Source: Calvatia gigantea
Taxonomy: Eukaryota > Basidiomycota > Agaricomycetes > Agaricales > Lycoperdaceae
Reading direction: 5' to 3'
Length of the DNA: 64,000 nucleotides
Assembly (NCBI GenBank): GCA_025093985.1
Contig: JACAAK010000010.1
Location: 1,389,501 to 1,453,500 of the forward strand
The notes under the pieces are model-generated. The model saw nothing but the letters and a program-made list of their open reading frames with translations. It ran no database searches and was not told where the DNA came from. Position 1 is the stretch's first letter; each line of letters begins with the position of its first letter. Shown in pieces: positions 35,188-47,432 of the stretch. A program made the translations under genes and the position numbers.

Positions 35188-38100
35188 ATGAAGTCCAACT
35201 ACAAGGTCAGTTCGTCAGTCACCATTCCATACAACTGCTTAACTCTCTCTCCTTCCCCAGTTCTCGAATATATGCGGGACAGTATACCGACAGGGCAATG
35301 TACTCTTCACCGCGGATGGCCATAGTCTCCTCAGTCCCGTCGGGAATCGCGTTTCCGTGTTTGATCTTGTCAAGTGTGTCCCAACTTTGTCAATCTCTCG
35401 TTCATTATCTGACCCATGTCCGCGCCAGCAATAAATCATGGACATATGCATTTGAAAACAGGAAAAATATATCCAATTTGGCCTTGAGCCCCGATGGAAA
35501 CGTTCTTATCTCGGTCGACGACGGTCTGTGTTTCTAGGCCATGGTCGAAGGGGAGCACGCTGATGCCCAAGTAGATGGCAGGGCTCTTTTGGTGAACGCG
35601 AAGCGAGGTGTTGTTCTGCACCATTTCAATTTCCACAAACCCGTCAAGGACATTAAGTTCTCCCCAGACGGAAAGTAAGGAGGACCTTTTTTTCCCTGCT
35701 GCAAAAGCCATCCCTGACATCCTTCGTCTGAAGATACATTGCCGTAACACATGGACCCCACGTTCAAGTATGGTGCACGCCGAACCACCTTGTGCGGGAG
35801 TTTGCCTCTTTCAACCTTCATAGGACATATACTGGACACCATGATGAAGTTTTAAGCATAACATGGTCACCAGACTCCTCGTACGCTGCCATCTTCATTT
35901 TCAAGACACCGTGAAGACTTAAGCGTATTTTATAGGTGCTTCATGACGACTTCCCGAGACATGACCGCGCGCCTTTTCACCTTACACCCTCTAGAGGGCT
36001 TTCGCCCCAAAACGTTCGCTGGCCACAAGGATGCCGTCTTGAATGCTTATTTCTCTGAGGATGGCAAAACAGTTCGTAGCATTCGATGGAGTTGATTCCA
36101 ACGCGCTGATACGTCTACCAGATATATACCGTGAGCCGTGATGGTGCAGTCTTTACATGGAAAGAAAAGGCCCCCGACGAGGATGAACCAATGTCATTCC
36201 GATGAGGAGATCGCCTCCACTTCAAAAACTACCACTAGCCAAGTGGCCAACGCAATCGCGAACACTCGTTGGGGTGTTTTCAAGCGACACTATTTCAACC
36301 AAGAAAGAACCAAAGTTGTATGCACGACCTTCCACGCGCCCTCCAGCCTCCTCGTCGTCGGTTTTTCAACAGGCATATTCGGATTATGGGAGATGCCAGC
36401 GTTCACAAACATTCATACCCTCAGCATATCCCAAGAAAAAATATCTTCGGTTGCTATCAACGCCTCAGGGGAGTGGCTCGCTTTCGGCGCCAAAAAACTT
36501 GGACAACTCCTCGTATGGGAGTGGCAGTCCGAGTCATACATCCTCAAGCAACAAGGGCACTACTACGATAGTCAACACCCTCTCCTACGCACCAGACGGC
36601 CAGACAATTGCTACAGGAGGCGACGACGGGAAAGTGAAAATATGGTCAACATACTCCGGTTTCTGCTTCGTGACCTTCACTGAGCATAGCGCCCCTGTGT
36701 CCACGGTCGCCTTCGCGAAACAAGGCAGTGTTCTCTTTTCAGCCTCGCTAGATGGCACAGTCCGCGCATTTGACTTGATAAGATACCGGAATTTCCGTAC
36801 CTTTACATCGCCCCTCCCTGTCCAATTCTCCTCCCTTGCCGTCGATCCCTCGGGTGAAGTCATTGCCGCCGGCTCAACGGACTCGTTTGAGGTCTTCCTT
36901 TGGTCCGTACAAACAGGCAAACTCCTGGATATTTTGACTGGCCACGAAGGGCCCGTCAGTTCGTTGGCATTCTCTCCAGCAGGCGCAAACCAGTTGGCCA
37001 GTGCGTCCTGGGATAAAACAGTGCGGGTGTGGAACGTCTTCGGGCGCTCAAGAGCCGTTGAACCCTTCCAGCTATCGTCAGACGTGCTTGCACTTGCATT
37101 CCGCCCAGATGGACGCGAGCTCGCAGCTTCAACCCTGGATGGCCAAATTACGTTCTTTGACGTGCAGGAGGGCAAGCAGACGAACGTAATTGATGGGCGA
37201 AAGGATGTTTCAGGTGGTCGTAAAGCCGACGATCGCGTCACCGCCGCAAATAACACCTCCGGAAAATCATATAACAGCCTCTCATATACGGCCGACGGAC
37301 GATGCCTTCTTGCTGGAGGAAACAGCAAATATGTCGTCCTCTACGACGTGCGAGAGGGGGAGGGTATCATGGTCAAGAAATACCAAATTAGCCAAAATCT
37401 CTCCTTGGATGGGACGGAGGAGTTCCTCGACAACCGAAAAGTCAACAGCGCCGGTATTAACGTGAACCTCATCGACGCTCGTGGAGACGAAAGCGACCTT
37501 GAGGACAGATTGGATCACTCTCTGCCAGGAGCTGGTCAGGCGGCAGGAGATTTGTCCGTTCGTCGTTACCGTCAGGAAGCTCGGACAAAGAGCATCCAGT
37601 TTTCGCCAACTGGTAGGGCATGGGCAGCGGCGTCCACAGAAGGACTTTTGATATACTCCCTCGATGAATCCGTCATTTTTGACCCATTCGACCTTTCCAT
37701 CGACGTAACACCGCAAACGATCCTTGATGTCCTAGAAAGTCAAGATTACCTCAAAGCGCTCGTAATGGCGTTCCGCCTTAACGAACAATCCCTCATCCAA
37801 AAGGTGTACGAGAGCATCCCAAGGAGCGACATTCGGCTGATTTCACGTCAACTGCCAGCGATCTATGTTCCACTATTGTTGCGATTTGCCGCCGCGCATC
37901 TAGAACAGAGCCCACATTTGGAATTCGATCTGATGTGGGTGAATACGTTGTTGATGTCGCATGGTCGGATGCTGAGGGATCGATCTGGGGAATACGCAAG
38001 TGTATTCCGTGTCCTACAAAAGGGGCTTGGAGACTTCCAGCAATCGATCTCAAGAGTGTAAGTTAGGGTTTCACTGAACTATCCTTGTTACGGAAGATCG

Positions 38101-38217
38101 CTGATAGGATTGCTCTTCGGATTGCTTAGGTGTGAAGAGAATACATCAGTTCTCAGGTACCTGATTGACCAGTCTAAAACATACCAAGAACAAGATGCAG
38201 AGATGGCTCTAGCGTGA
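35188..38217 (+). CDS. PWP2: PWP2 / UTP1, WD40 subunit of the U3 snoRNP (UTP-B) complex
   Basis: Nucleolar WD40 protein of the UTP-B module of the small-subunit processome, needed for 18S pre-rRNA processing. Exons 35188-35205, 35261-35373, 35429-35523, 35575-35674, 35734-35880, 35936-36071, 36122-38057, 38130-38217. All introns are GT/AG (50-72 nt); 876 aa after allowing for two single extra bases. The start MKSNYKFSNICGTVYRQGN and blocks DDDGRALLVN, IKFSPDGKYIAVTHG, FMTTSRDMTARLFTL, GFRPKTFAGHKDAVLNAYF, DGQTIATGGDDGKVKIW, SGFCFVTFTEHSAPVSTV, SASWDKTVRVWNVF and the C-terminal UTP12-like region (QDYLKALVMAFRLNEQ, RLISRQLPAIYVPLLLRF) identify it. The frame changes by +1 between 36,170 and 36,200 and again at ~36,570 (GHYYD to VNTLSYAP). 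In such a conserved gene, insertion errors are the simplest reading. Confidence 0.95.
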
Positions 38218-39079
38218 TGTCGTGACCTTGAGGGTGGCTGGTGCGGTTTCATGCCATTTCTGTGGCTTCCCTTGCGTGTTATCTATTTCACTAAGCGGTG
38301 CTTTATCTACCAAAAGTATCACGGCCCCGGAACCTGATCAGAAGCTTCATTCGATGAGTCTGCGCATGAATACCCATTGGATTTCGGCAGTGCCCTGTTG
38401 AGGTCAAGGGTCTGACCCCTTGTTCTATAAAGGCTGTTTCTGATAAGCAATGAATGCGGTGTGAAGTTCAGTATATTGCAAGCAGCCACAATGGTAAAAA
38501 GCCAATGCGTGGGAAGGGGATAAGGAAGGAGGCCAAACGGGGTCTTTTGGTAGGATTCTGCAAAACGAACCGCTCAGCACCCAGGCCAGGTTCACCCGAC
38601 CCTTTGACCGGGAGAGCCACGACGAACCCCATCTCCGACCCCCATCCTAATAGTCGGGTTCATCACCAGAAATCCACTGCGGCCCTGAACTTCCTCTTTT
38701 GTCGGGATGTTCTGAACGATGCGCGAAATCGAGATGACGAGGCGAGCGAAGTCGCAGCCGAACAACTCAGCAATCAGTCCAAGCGCATAATGTCAACCGA
38801 AGCAAACCACAGGCGCTCATGGTATCATACTGCGTCATGCGAGGATCATGGGGACTCGGCCAATACTGAAAACTCGTGGTCGACGAGCGGACACAAAGAA
38901 TAAATAAATGTCCGAGAATATAAGGGCATGGCAAGTATGATACAGGTATGATATGACGTCTCGAGTGCGCGGTTTATTCGATGACAGCCATCTCTTTGAT
39001 CACCGCCTCATCATTGTCGCCTAGTCTGAGTGGATCCATAAGGAGGAGTCAGGCTGAGATAGGGTAGTGTTGCTGATGC
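38218..39079. other. intergenic, convergent 3' ends
   Basis: Between the PWP2 stop and the stop of the minus-strand small membrane gene. A 149-codon plus-strand frame (38454-38903) has no motif and a composition unlike the genes nearby, so it is not called. TATAAAGG at ~38,425 is probably fortuitous. Confidence 0.45.
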
Positions 39080-39336
39080 CTAATCATTCTTACTTTTCTT
39101 GTCTCCCTGATTCTTCGGGCGCCGACCCTCGCCAGCATAGCCAGCATAGTACACGAGGGCCGTGAGCCCTACGAGTCCAGCAATACCGAACATCTGCAAC
39201 AAAATAGCCGTTAAGTGCACTGTCGCACGTTTTGGAAAGTCTCAAAACGCACAACTCGCTGGTTCTCTTTCTTAATCTTGGTAGGATCTTTGTTGGCACC
39301 AGAAGTCATTTGGCGGGCAATCCGTGAAACAAACAT
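39080..39336 (-). CDS. 65-aa single-pass membrane protein, possibly mitochondrial
   Basis: Two exons: 39336-39253 and 39193-39080, with a 59-nt intron (GTGCGT...TTGCAG); 65 aa. The start MFVSRIARQM is short, basic and uncharged-acid-free, like a mitochondrial presequence. A later in-frame ATG (39309) would give 56 aa. A Lys-rich stretch follows, then one hydrophobic helix (MFGIAGLVGLTALVYYAGYAG, which I cite only as spanning residues ~29-48) and a basic hydrophilic tail (RRPKNQGDKKSKND). ATTATATATA lies ~75 bp upstream (39411-39420). The intron falls exactly before the helix. I do not recognise the family; size and layout resemble small inner-membrane assembly or complex subunits. Confidence 0.6.
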
Positions 39337-42300
39337 ATTGCGTAAATTTGGCAGTACTGGGGTGAAGAAGACTGGTTAAACTTCGAAGTCCTTTATCGAG
39401 TGTCCCTGGGTATATATAATCTGCACAGCGGCTGATGTCATAGGAGCCACCTGGAGTGGGTACTTGATGTCTCGAAGCTACTAAAAAAGGTTTCATGGGT
39501 CACGGGCATGCCTAGGCCTTTCCCCAACATTCTGGCACAGGTGTACGGTATGATGGTCTCGAGATCTCTGAGATCATAGGGTAAATTGTCCCTTGAGTTT
39601 GAACTTGGATCGCTTATGACATGCGATCATTTTTTTCAATCCCCCATTGATACTTACTACAAGCAAAATTGTTGCCGGAGCGGGCCTTGTATACATGAGA
39701 ATTAAGTACACACATACCCCGAGGCACGTAAGTCTTGAGTCTTATCTACGATAAGGGTCCTCAGCAGTGTGAAGCACATCCTGTGTTCGATTCACAGCTG
39801 ATGCACTTTGCCACTTTCGCCCCTATCTTCGGAGACGGCAGACTGAGGCTTAGTCAATGTGTCTCGATCCACACAGAGAGACAAACGATAAGTCGTGGTT
39901 GTACAAGTCACGCCGTCAGTCGGCCATACTCAGTGAGTGTGGTCCTTATGGGTACGAGGCCTGGGAGGATGCCCCACCCGTGCTCAGACTGAGCCCCCCC
40001 AAAATACCAACCTGTTCGGGGTCCCGGCAACAGCCCCAGAAGTCACGAGCAAGTGACCATACTCCCCCTCAGTAACCTAAGTTGGGTAGTTAGATTCTCT
40101 CATACAGGCGGATTAGGGCAGCGGTTAAGCCCTCTGATGAGCCCCTTCGCTAGGGTGAATTCCGCTAAGTCCCTCCAAACTTATGAAGTGTTTTCAGTGC
40201 TGCTGAACGTTGAACACGTGATCCTTGCGCCGCAATTTCGTTTTTGCATCCGAACAAGCAACACCAGAACTGGGTCCCTTGTATCCTACCCTGGCCAAGG
40301 CATCCGACAAGGCTAATGATCAAGCAACATTCCCTGGTTTTCTTAACTACCAGCGTTCCCTTGTGGGATCCTGACGCGGCCGCTGATCCTGTCTTCTAAA
40401 GTATCCCAGCCGGGAGTCTTGTGGGCCCAGAGCATCTACCACAAGTTTTGCCTTGCGGGAGTATTTTAACCCTTGTTCGATCAGGTAGCACATACCCCCA
40501 GTCGTCTAACGTCTAAATATCATCCGTGCTCTATTCAGGTGCGTGGGCATCAGGCAGGGTTCTAGCACAAATTTGTCTGCTAGAGGGTAACGGTAGTAAT
40601 GTCGTTCTTTTATGAAGCAGGTGTCATAAGCCATGAGCAAAGGTTCAGGGTGGCAACTAATGAGGCAAATCGAAGTTTGCCGACGTCTCAGACTCGTGTG
40701 TGAGGTATCACCACTTTACCCCATTCCTCAAGAACATTAAATGCCCAGCTATCTCACAACCAATGTTCATTGGGCTACCTTTCATCACAAAATCTTCGAA
40801 GCCCACCTGCTTGGTTGTTGGTTGACTGGTGACGGATGGCCCCGCTGCCACACTTGTTACGTGCTCCTTGGATTATGGAAACCACCTTGCGTCGAAATTA
40901 GCGTTTGCGCTTGCATTGCGGATTCACCTTCTAATGCTTCCCGCTGAAATATGACACGGGACCGACGTTGATATCCTTGGCGCTCTTCTGGTTTGAGGAC
41001 CCTCTTCTCAAATAGTGCATTCAAAAAAAAGTGTTCTGGCACGTCTTGAAGCTTGGGAAGTCACCAGATAGCCTTCTTTTTGCTTTACGCTGGAAAAAGG
41101 TGAAAGCGCGTCAAACCTTGGATTCTATTATATCCCATAAGTCTTACGCTTCCCATGCCACACTGGCGAAGATCTGGTTGCAGGTAACCCAACGCCAACA
41201 CTTCAATAGTTTGGGCTCTGAATTTCGTTCAAGGCAGAACTCGTGACAGTACCATAAACCTCACTTGGTGTTAGCAGCCGTCGGCTCCTGCTTCGGACCA
41301 GGATTTCCCTTGTGGTAATTTTTGTATCCATACTTTGGCAATCTGAGGTCGAGGTAAAGCTCGGTGTGAACTCTATTATATTGATTGTGTGGCAGTTCGT
41401 AGTTGTACATACGTCTCCTGCTAGTATAATGGATAACCAAAACGTGGACAACGATGTCCATCTATCCAAAAATTTGAAAGTCAGGCCATACCCCACAGAG
41501 GCCGGAGGAAAGACCTTCCCATCGCCTCCGAAGTCTTAACACTTGACCAGCCCGGTACAAGGGGATCACGGATGGATTTGGCAATGGAGTAGTCTCATAT
41601 AAAAGGTGTGAATGTTGGAACGTTGCGTTATGAGGTCTGCACCGGTAACTTGTCTCGAGAGGACGCGCAAGAACCGAGCCCATCAACACACCTTCTTCCG
41701 CATAGCATTTCAGGAGGGCTCCACCAACACAGGCCTTCCTGGTCGATTAGATATGTTTCATGCTCGTTTTTGGAGTCGGCCAAAGGATCTTACATCCGCA
41801 GATGTTGGGAACAGGAAGGAATCATAGCGTCATCCATAGTCATACCAGACATTCGGCTTGGGATTTTCTACACATCAGTACAAAGGAGAAAACTCATGCC
41901 GGAATTCCCCCATACAGTCTGGGCGTTTGAATTACATACAAAAGGGTTCAACAGAAGAGTAGCAGGGTACTACAAACTAAGTGAAGTCTTCCCCCTATCC
42001 TAGCGAAGATGCCACCAAGTTCCAGTGACGAGCACTCGCTCTGTCGTTCTTCCTGTAGTGCGCATTTGGGGCAACTTATCGGTCCAAATGCGGAAATGTT
42101 AAAGGCACGTTTACGTATGCCAGAAACAAACCTTTCCCCTAAACGTGATTAATTTAGGCACTAAGCATCGCCACGAGAATTGGGGTGCTGATGGGAGGAG
42201 CAAGGAAGTCAGCTGCTCCTGAACAACTCGGTTTCCGTTAGGAATCGATGATAACGAACCTTATTCAAGATCAGCTGGAGGGTATCACAGGTTGTACTCG

Positions 42301-45300
42301 GTCCCAGCTTGCTGTGGGTCACCCACCTGCGCAGTAGCTCTTGTCCACCACAATAAAGGATGCGGGGTAGGGAGTTGCCAACCACCCAGAACCGGGACAG
42401 CACGCTCCCCTTACACACGGTCTGATCTTCGTCGTGTCACTCGCCAAGAGGGTACAACTTGGGCATTGATAGGCGCTGTGTTTCATCGTCTCTCTATGCC
42501 CGAGGTCCGGGGGGTCATGCGTTATTCCAGACATAGCCTACACCTGGAATTATTGACCGGAAATGGTGAATGTAAACTAGAAGGCCTAAAGCCGGTATTC
42601 GGATCGTTTTGTAGGGATCACCGGCTCCTTCTGTCGTTCTGAGAGAGGGAATCCTAGACAGTGTCAGTGTTTGAAGAGAGGATGGGAATAAGAGTAGAGG
42701 GGAAGGGCGTCTCGCCACCAGTCTGCCAGTCCGTCGGTAGCTTCTGTCGCTTTGGTTCGAAGGCTTCGAGTTCTCCCTGACAAATAATCAATTCACGTAC
42801 AACTACCTACGTGCCCTTTGTTCGGCTGAAACGCTTATGTTTTTGGCCGCATGTTTTCATCTCCGCGAGACTCGAGGGAAATCTTACGTTACAACGAAGG
42901 GACATAGACAACAATCCAGCTCCAACGTCATGCTGGTAACAGAGAATATGTTATTTTTCTGTTGATTACGATCCCTCCCTGTGGGGTTGGCCGCCACACT
43001 GGCCAGTATTACGGTAAAAGACGTTGATAACGACCGTTGTACAAAACTTCACCTTTTTCGCAGCTGGTATGGATGAATAACGATTTGATCCTGCCGGCGG
43101 TGAAAAGCCGAAGTGGGATGTAATCTTCGGACGTTGCGAAATCCCACACCCCAAACATCTGATCGAATCGCGTGGGTTGTGACGATTAACATCCGCTGTC
43201 CTGTCAGCCTGATGAACGATGTTGCGGTTCCCAGCCTCAATCAACCATAATTAGCTGATGCGAATTCCCGATGAAAAACTTAACTTCAAGTCACAAGAAC
43301 CTCTGAAAGAGACAGAACTTAATGTCCTGCCAGATACTCAGCGCCCTCGAACCGATGAATACCTTGGGGACCTTTTGAAAGCATAGCGAGAGTACTTGTA
43401 CTCTCTGTCATACCCTTTGCTCTGGATTCCTGATAAGTCTGCAGAGGGGGCCACACGCCAGGCAGTCAGAGAAAACATGATGATTCGCGGATGTGAACAG
43501 ATACGATGACGCTTTGATGACGTCACTTACCTCTGTCCTTGTGCAACTTGACGGCGAAGGAACTTCTTCCCCTCGGGACTATGTCGCAGAACCTTGAGAA
43601 CTGATTTTCACGATCCAATAAGTTTACACGACGTAGCGCGCAGAAGAAGTTTCAAATGCATATCAGAAAACCCGACAAGGCTACCAAAACCCAAAAGATA
43701 AGCAAACAAAAGCGATGCAAGATGTAACACTACAAGTGTCCGAATGTGGATACGATGCTGAGATGGACAAGAAAAGTGGTAGAAATTTTTAAAGTGCAGG
43801 ATCCCTGTCCAGCAAAATAAATGGGTATGTCCGTCGCAAACCCTCGCAACATTGTCTGATTTTGAGCGACCCTTGGGTCCGAGCCGTGGTCTCGATGGTG
43901 GCGTAGGGGAATTGGTGCCGCACCATGAGCCCCAGGCGATCAAAGAGATGATGCTAAAGGTCCATTGGTTTGTTACGGTGTTTTGAGACAACTGGTGCTT
44001 CCTGGACAGCGAGGGCCGCAGCCACAGCCGGAGGCTGGGAAGCAGGGCGCCAATAAATAGGTATAGGAGACGGGCGCGCCCAACGTCGATGTCAGGGTGA
44101 ATCCCATCAAGACAAGGGCTTTAGTTTGACCAGGGTGTGAGTTGAGTGGCCAGTGTAGGGAGGGCGTGGGGGTGGGGACCCGTAAACAACTTATCTGCGA
44201 GCAACATAGCGCCAGTAACTGGAATTTGGAGGCTGTAGATGACAATGAATAGCTGTAATTTGGAAGAAGATAAATCCTTTGCTCACCTCGGTGCCCGGGG
44301 TTGCATAATCTATAGACGACTTTGAGTTCATGAAGCTGTGAGATATTAGCTCAAAAGCTTACGATCTCTGATGCACTCCCAGATGTCTACTCCACGTCCC
44401 CTAGGGTCCCAAACACCGCATTGACTATATAGTGCCCAGTGCACGTTGAGCTCCCAAATCCGAGTGGCATTGCCGATGACTGTGCCAGGCATGGTGTAGC
44501 TGGAGGAATGGGTGGTGGTTTCTGACGACAGTTTGAACGACGAAGCGAAAAGAATGAGATCAGGTTGTGAACGCTTAAACAACGGAGGACTGACAGAGGA
44601 AAGGGGTAGAGGAGGGCCTTTTATGTGAAACCATTAGATCGCATTGTAACAAACTGAGATGATACCAGCGTAACTTTGGCTCGGTGTACTTTCTCTGTCA
44701 AATCTCGATCTTAGCCAAATCGGGATCACTGTTGCACCCATTTTTGGTCCATGGTTGCCATAACTCAGCCCAAACCTGGTGCTGAATCCCGTCTGCTTTG
44801 GGATCATCCTGGGATTCCTTCCAGAATCTTAAGTTCACAGCGCAAGGCCTGCCTCAGAAGAGATATTCGGTGACATCAGTCGATGAAATATGCAGTCATA
44901 CCAGACAACTCCAATGACATCTCGTCTTTCCACTCCTCTTCCACTACGACCTCCAGTAGTCCTACACTGCGCTCTGCTCCACACTCTTCGGCTCCTACCC
45001 GCTTGTTACATCTGTTTCACTTCATATAATACAACCCCGCTTTTGAGCATCCGGGAAAAACACAAACTTGGATGAACATGGATCTACTTTCCTATCTCCA
45101 TAATACTGAATTGTTCGGAGTCCGGCCTTCCCAGCGTTATGCCCAAGAACCCGCAGTAGGGATTGTAAATAGACCTGAAGAATAACTTTGGCCACAGAAT
45201 GCTATCCTGAAACTGGAAAGGACCCATTCTCGAAGCCAAGCATAAACACACTCTAGGCATTACCATCCGGCCTGGAACTCAGTACTCAGCCTCGGCATCA

Positions 45301-47407
45301 AACTTACGAGTCGCCGGACCTGCGCAATTTTTGAAGAAGTACTACAAGGCAGACACTCTGAAAATCTTGCCTGGGTATTTATGATGGCTATCGCCTGCGG
45401 GTTGTGACGCATACCTGAAGGCCGCGGCCTGACATGCTAAGTTTATTTGATCGACTGCGTTGACTTCTCTGAGGTTGAGCCCAGAATGTCTTACCTGAAT
45501 GATCGGAAAATGCCATCTTCCCAAGTAACTATTGCCTGGACCCGTGAGGACCTCTAACCTGACTTGTTGCGCACCCACCGGAAGTTTGCCCGCTGAATAA
45601 CCCTGCCGAGTTATCCCTTCGAATATTTGACCGACACGCTTATTCCTTGTTCTTCCTTGTGTATTCCGGGAGTACAGGTTGGCACTCATGGGTTTATCAC
45701 GGCATTTAGAGACCACGAGGATGAGGGCCTTCTAATCGTCAGCTGAAAGGACATTACTAGCTCAGTACTCGCCGGTTTAAACAGCACTCGAGGTCGGGGG
45801 ACAGGCAAGAGACTAGGTTTCGGAACTCCCAGACATAAAAGCCCAGCCCAACGGCGCCTGGTCCTTGCTATCCTGAATTTTAAATGATGCCCGTTTTCAA
45901 GATAATCGAGCTGACAACCCCCAATGCCGGATTGTGGTCAAGGACAGTAATCTACGCCTTCTAGTGTCATAACATAACAACCTACATGACGGCAGGCAAA
46001 GTGATATTCCGTGTCCGAGTCCGAGTCGCAGGAACAGATCCGAGAGACTCACTTGGGGTCGGGCTCACAACGTGACCGGGCGGCTGAAGAATCCTAAAAC
46101 TCGGGCTCACGCGTTGACCTAGAAGCTGATTACCAGGTCCCCAAATGAGCACGACCCCCTAGGGAAATCCCCTTGATCAACTGAGTGGGGAATTCCGACA
46201 AGAACGCGGGTTAGCTACACCACTACAGAGCGCTCCCTCCCGAAAAGAGTACGAGGAACCGGATCTAGGCTTTTCTCCAGTCTGGACGCCTTGCATAGAA
46301 GTCCAATACCGCAGCCATAGGGTTCTCGACACACCCTGTTAACTCCAATGAGGGGAAGCCGCTTAAGAGCTTGCGAAGTCAAATTTACGTGAAAGCTTGT
46401 ATCATACTCCTTGGTGTCATCCCCCGCCTTAAGTGAAACTCCTTTACGCAGATTAACTTAGGAGAGGTCGGAATTAGAACATTGCAGGTTCGGTTTCTTA
46501 ACTTTTGTGTGGGTCATGCGTGCGTCTTCAAATTGCTGTTCCTCACTAGACTCCAGTGCGCAGCAATCAATTCCAGTCAGATTACTATTTCATCTGCTCA
46601 TAGTTTATAATTACATACCGAAAACCACCGGTATCTTAGGCCCCCCTGTTGATCAAGAAACCGAGGATATCGGTATGTGATCCATAGCAGGCTGTGCAGC
46701 CGTTCTGTCTGTCAATCTACTTCTTTCGGGGACAGAAATAAACTCAAACCCTGTACGTAGGCCTTGAGGAGGCCCAATGGGCAAAGAACAGGTGTTGCAC
46801 TATTTTTAGGACATGGAAGTTCGCAAAGTAAAGAACTTGGGCGGCTCTGCAGGTGAATTCCAAATCAACCCGGCGACCGTGTGTTCCAATCACTTATATT
46901 CTAGGTTTGCGTATCATATTTATATGCCATGATATCGTTGCCACCTGGCGTAAAGCCGCTAATCTGAGTAACAATTTCTAGGATTGCCACCGGCGGCTGC
47001 TGGGTGTGGGTGGGCACTGGACAAGGTCGGGGCATGTGGTGACTAGGAAGCAACGGTTCATTCACCGAAAGGGGGGACGAACGGTCTGCAAAAAAGATAC
47101 TACTGACACACAAACATCCATTAAATCCCTTGACGGTCCGTGGCGCAAACAGGGCCCATGTATGTTTTGATACCCAACTTTGCGCGCAGCGAGTTTGAGC
47201 GAAGCCGCCCCCGTGCCAGGTGAACTTGCGGGGTCTTCCAAAAGGTCTTCGATTAATACTCACCCCCTAGTGACCTAAGAAAATGGAGTTTGCTACGTCA
47301 CGCTAGCACCAGTTTTAAGGGAAGAAGATATACTGTCGGTTCAGAGGTCGAACCTCTGATTGATGGTTTCGTGTTGGTACTGCCCGGTGAGAACCGAAGT
47401 GGACACG

Positions 47408-47432
47408 ATTGATCGATTGATCGATTGATCCA
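47408..47432. repeat. short tandem repeat of GATTGATC
   Basis: Three adjoining 8-bp units of the form GATTGATC/GATTGATCG. It is self-complementary in part (TGATCA-like cores), so it could form a small hairpin. No gene context. Confidence 0.6.

Noticed and set aside
38454..38903. 149-codon ORF between PWP2 and the small membrane gene
   Set aside because: No motif, no conserved look and no upstream signals; a chance frame is as likely.
39781..39797. tRNA-like T arm CTGTGTTCGATTCACAG
   Set aside because: The stem-loop is perfect, but there is no matching acceptor stem, anticodon arm or A box upstream.
42290..42420. 5S rRNA-like stretch on the minus strand (GGTGGGTGACC)
   Set aside because: Only a short motif matches; the rest of the 5S internal promoter and stems is absent.
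44191..44492. Possible three-exon minus-strand gene starting MPGTVIGNATRIWELN
   Set aside because: Two good-looking introns exist (44362-44336, 44286-44253), but joining them puts a stop (CCT TCA TGA) in frame; the other frame lacks a start.
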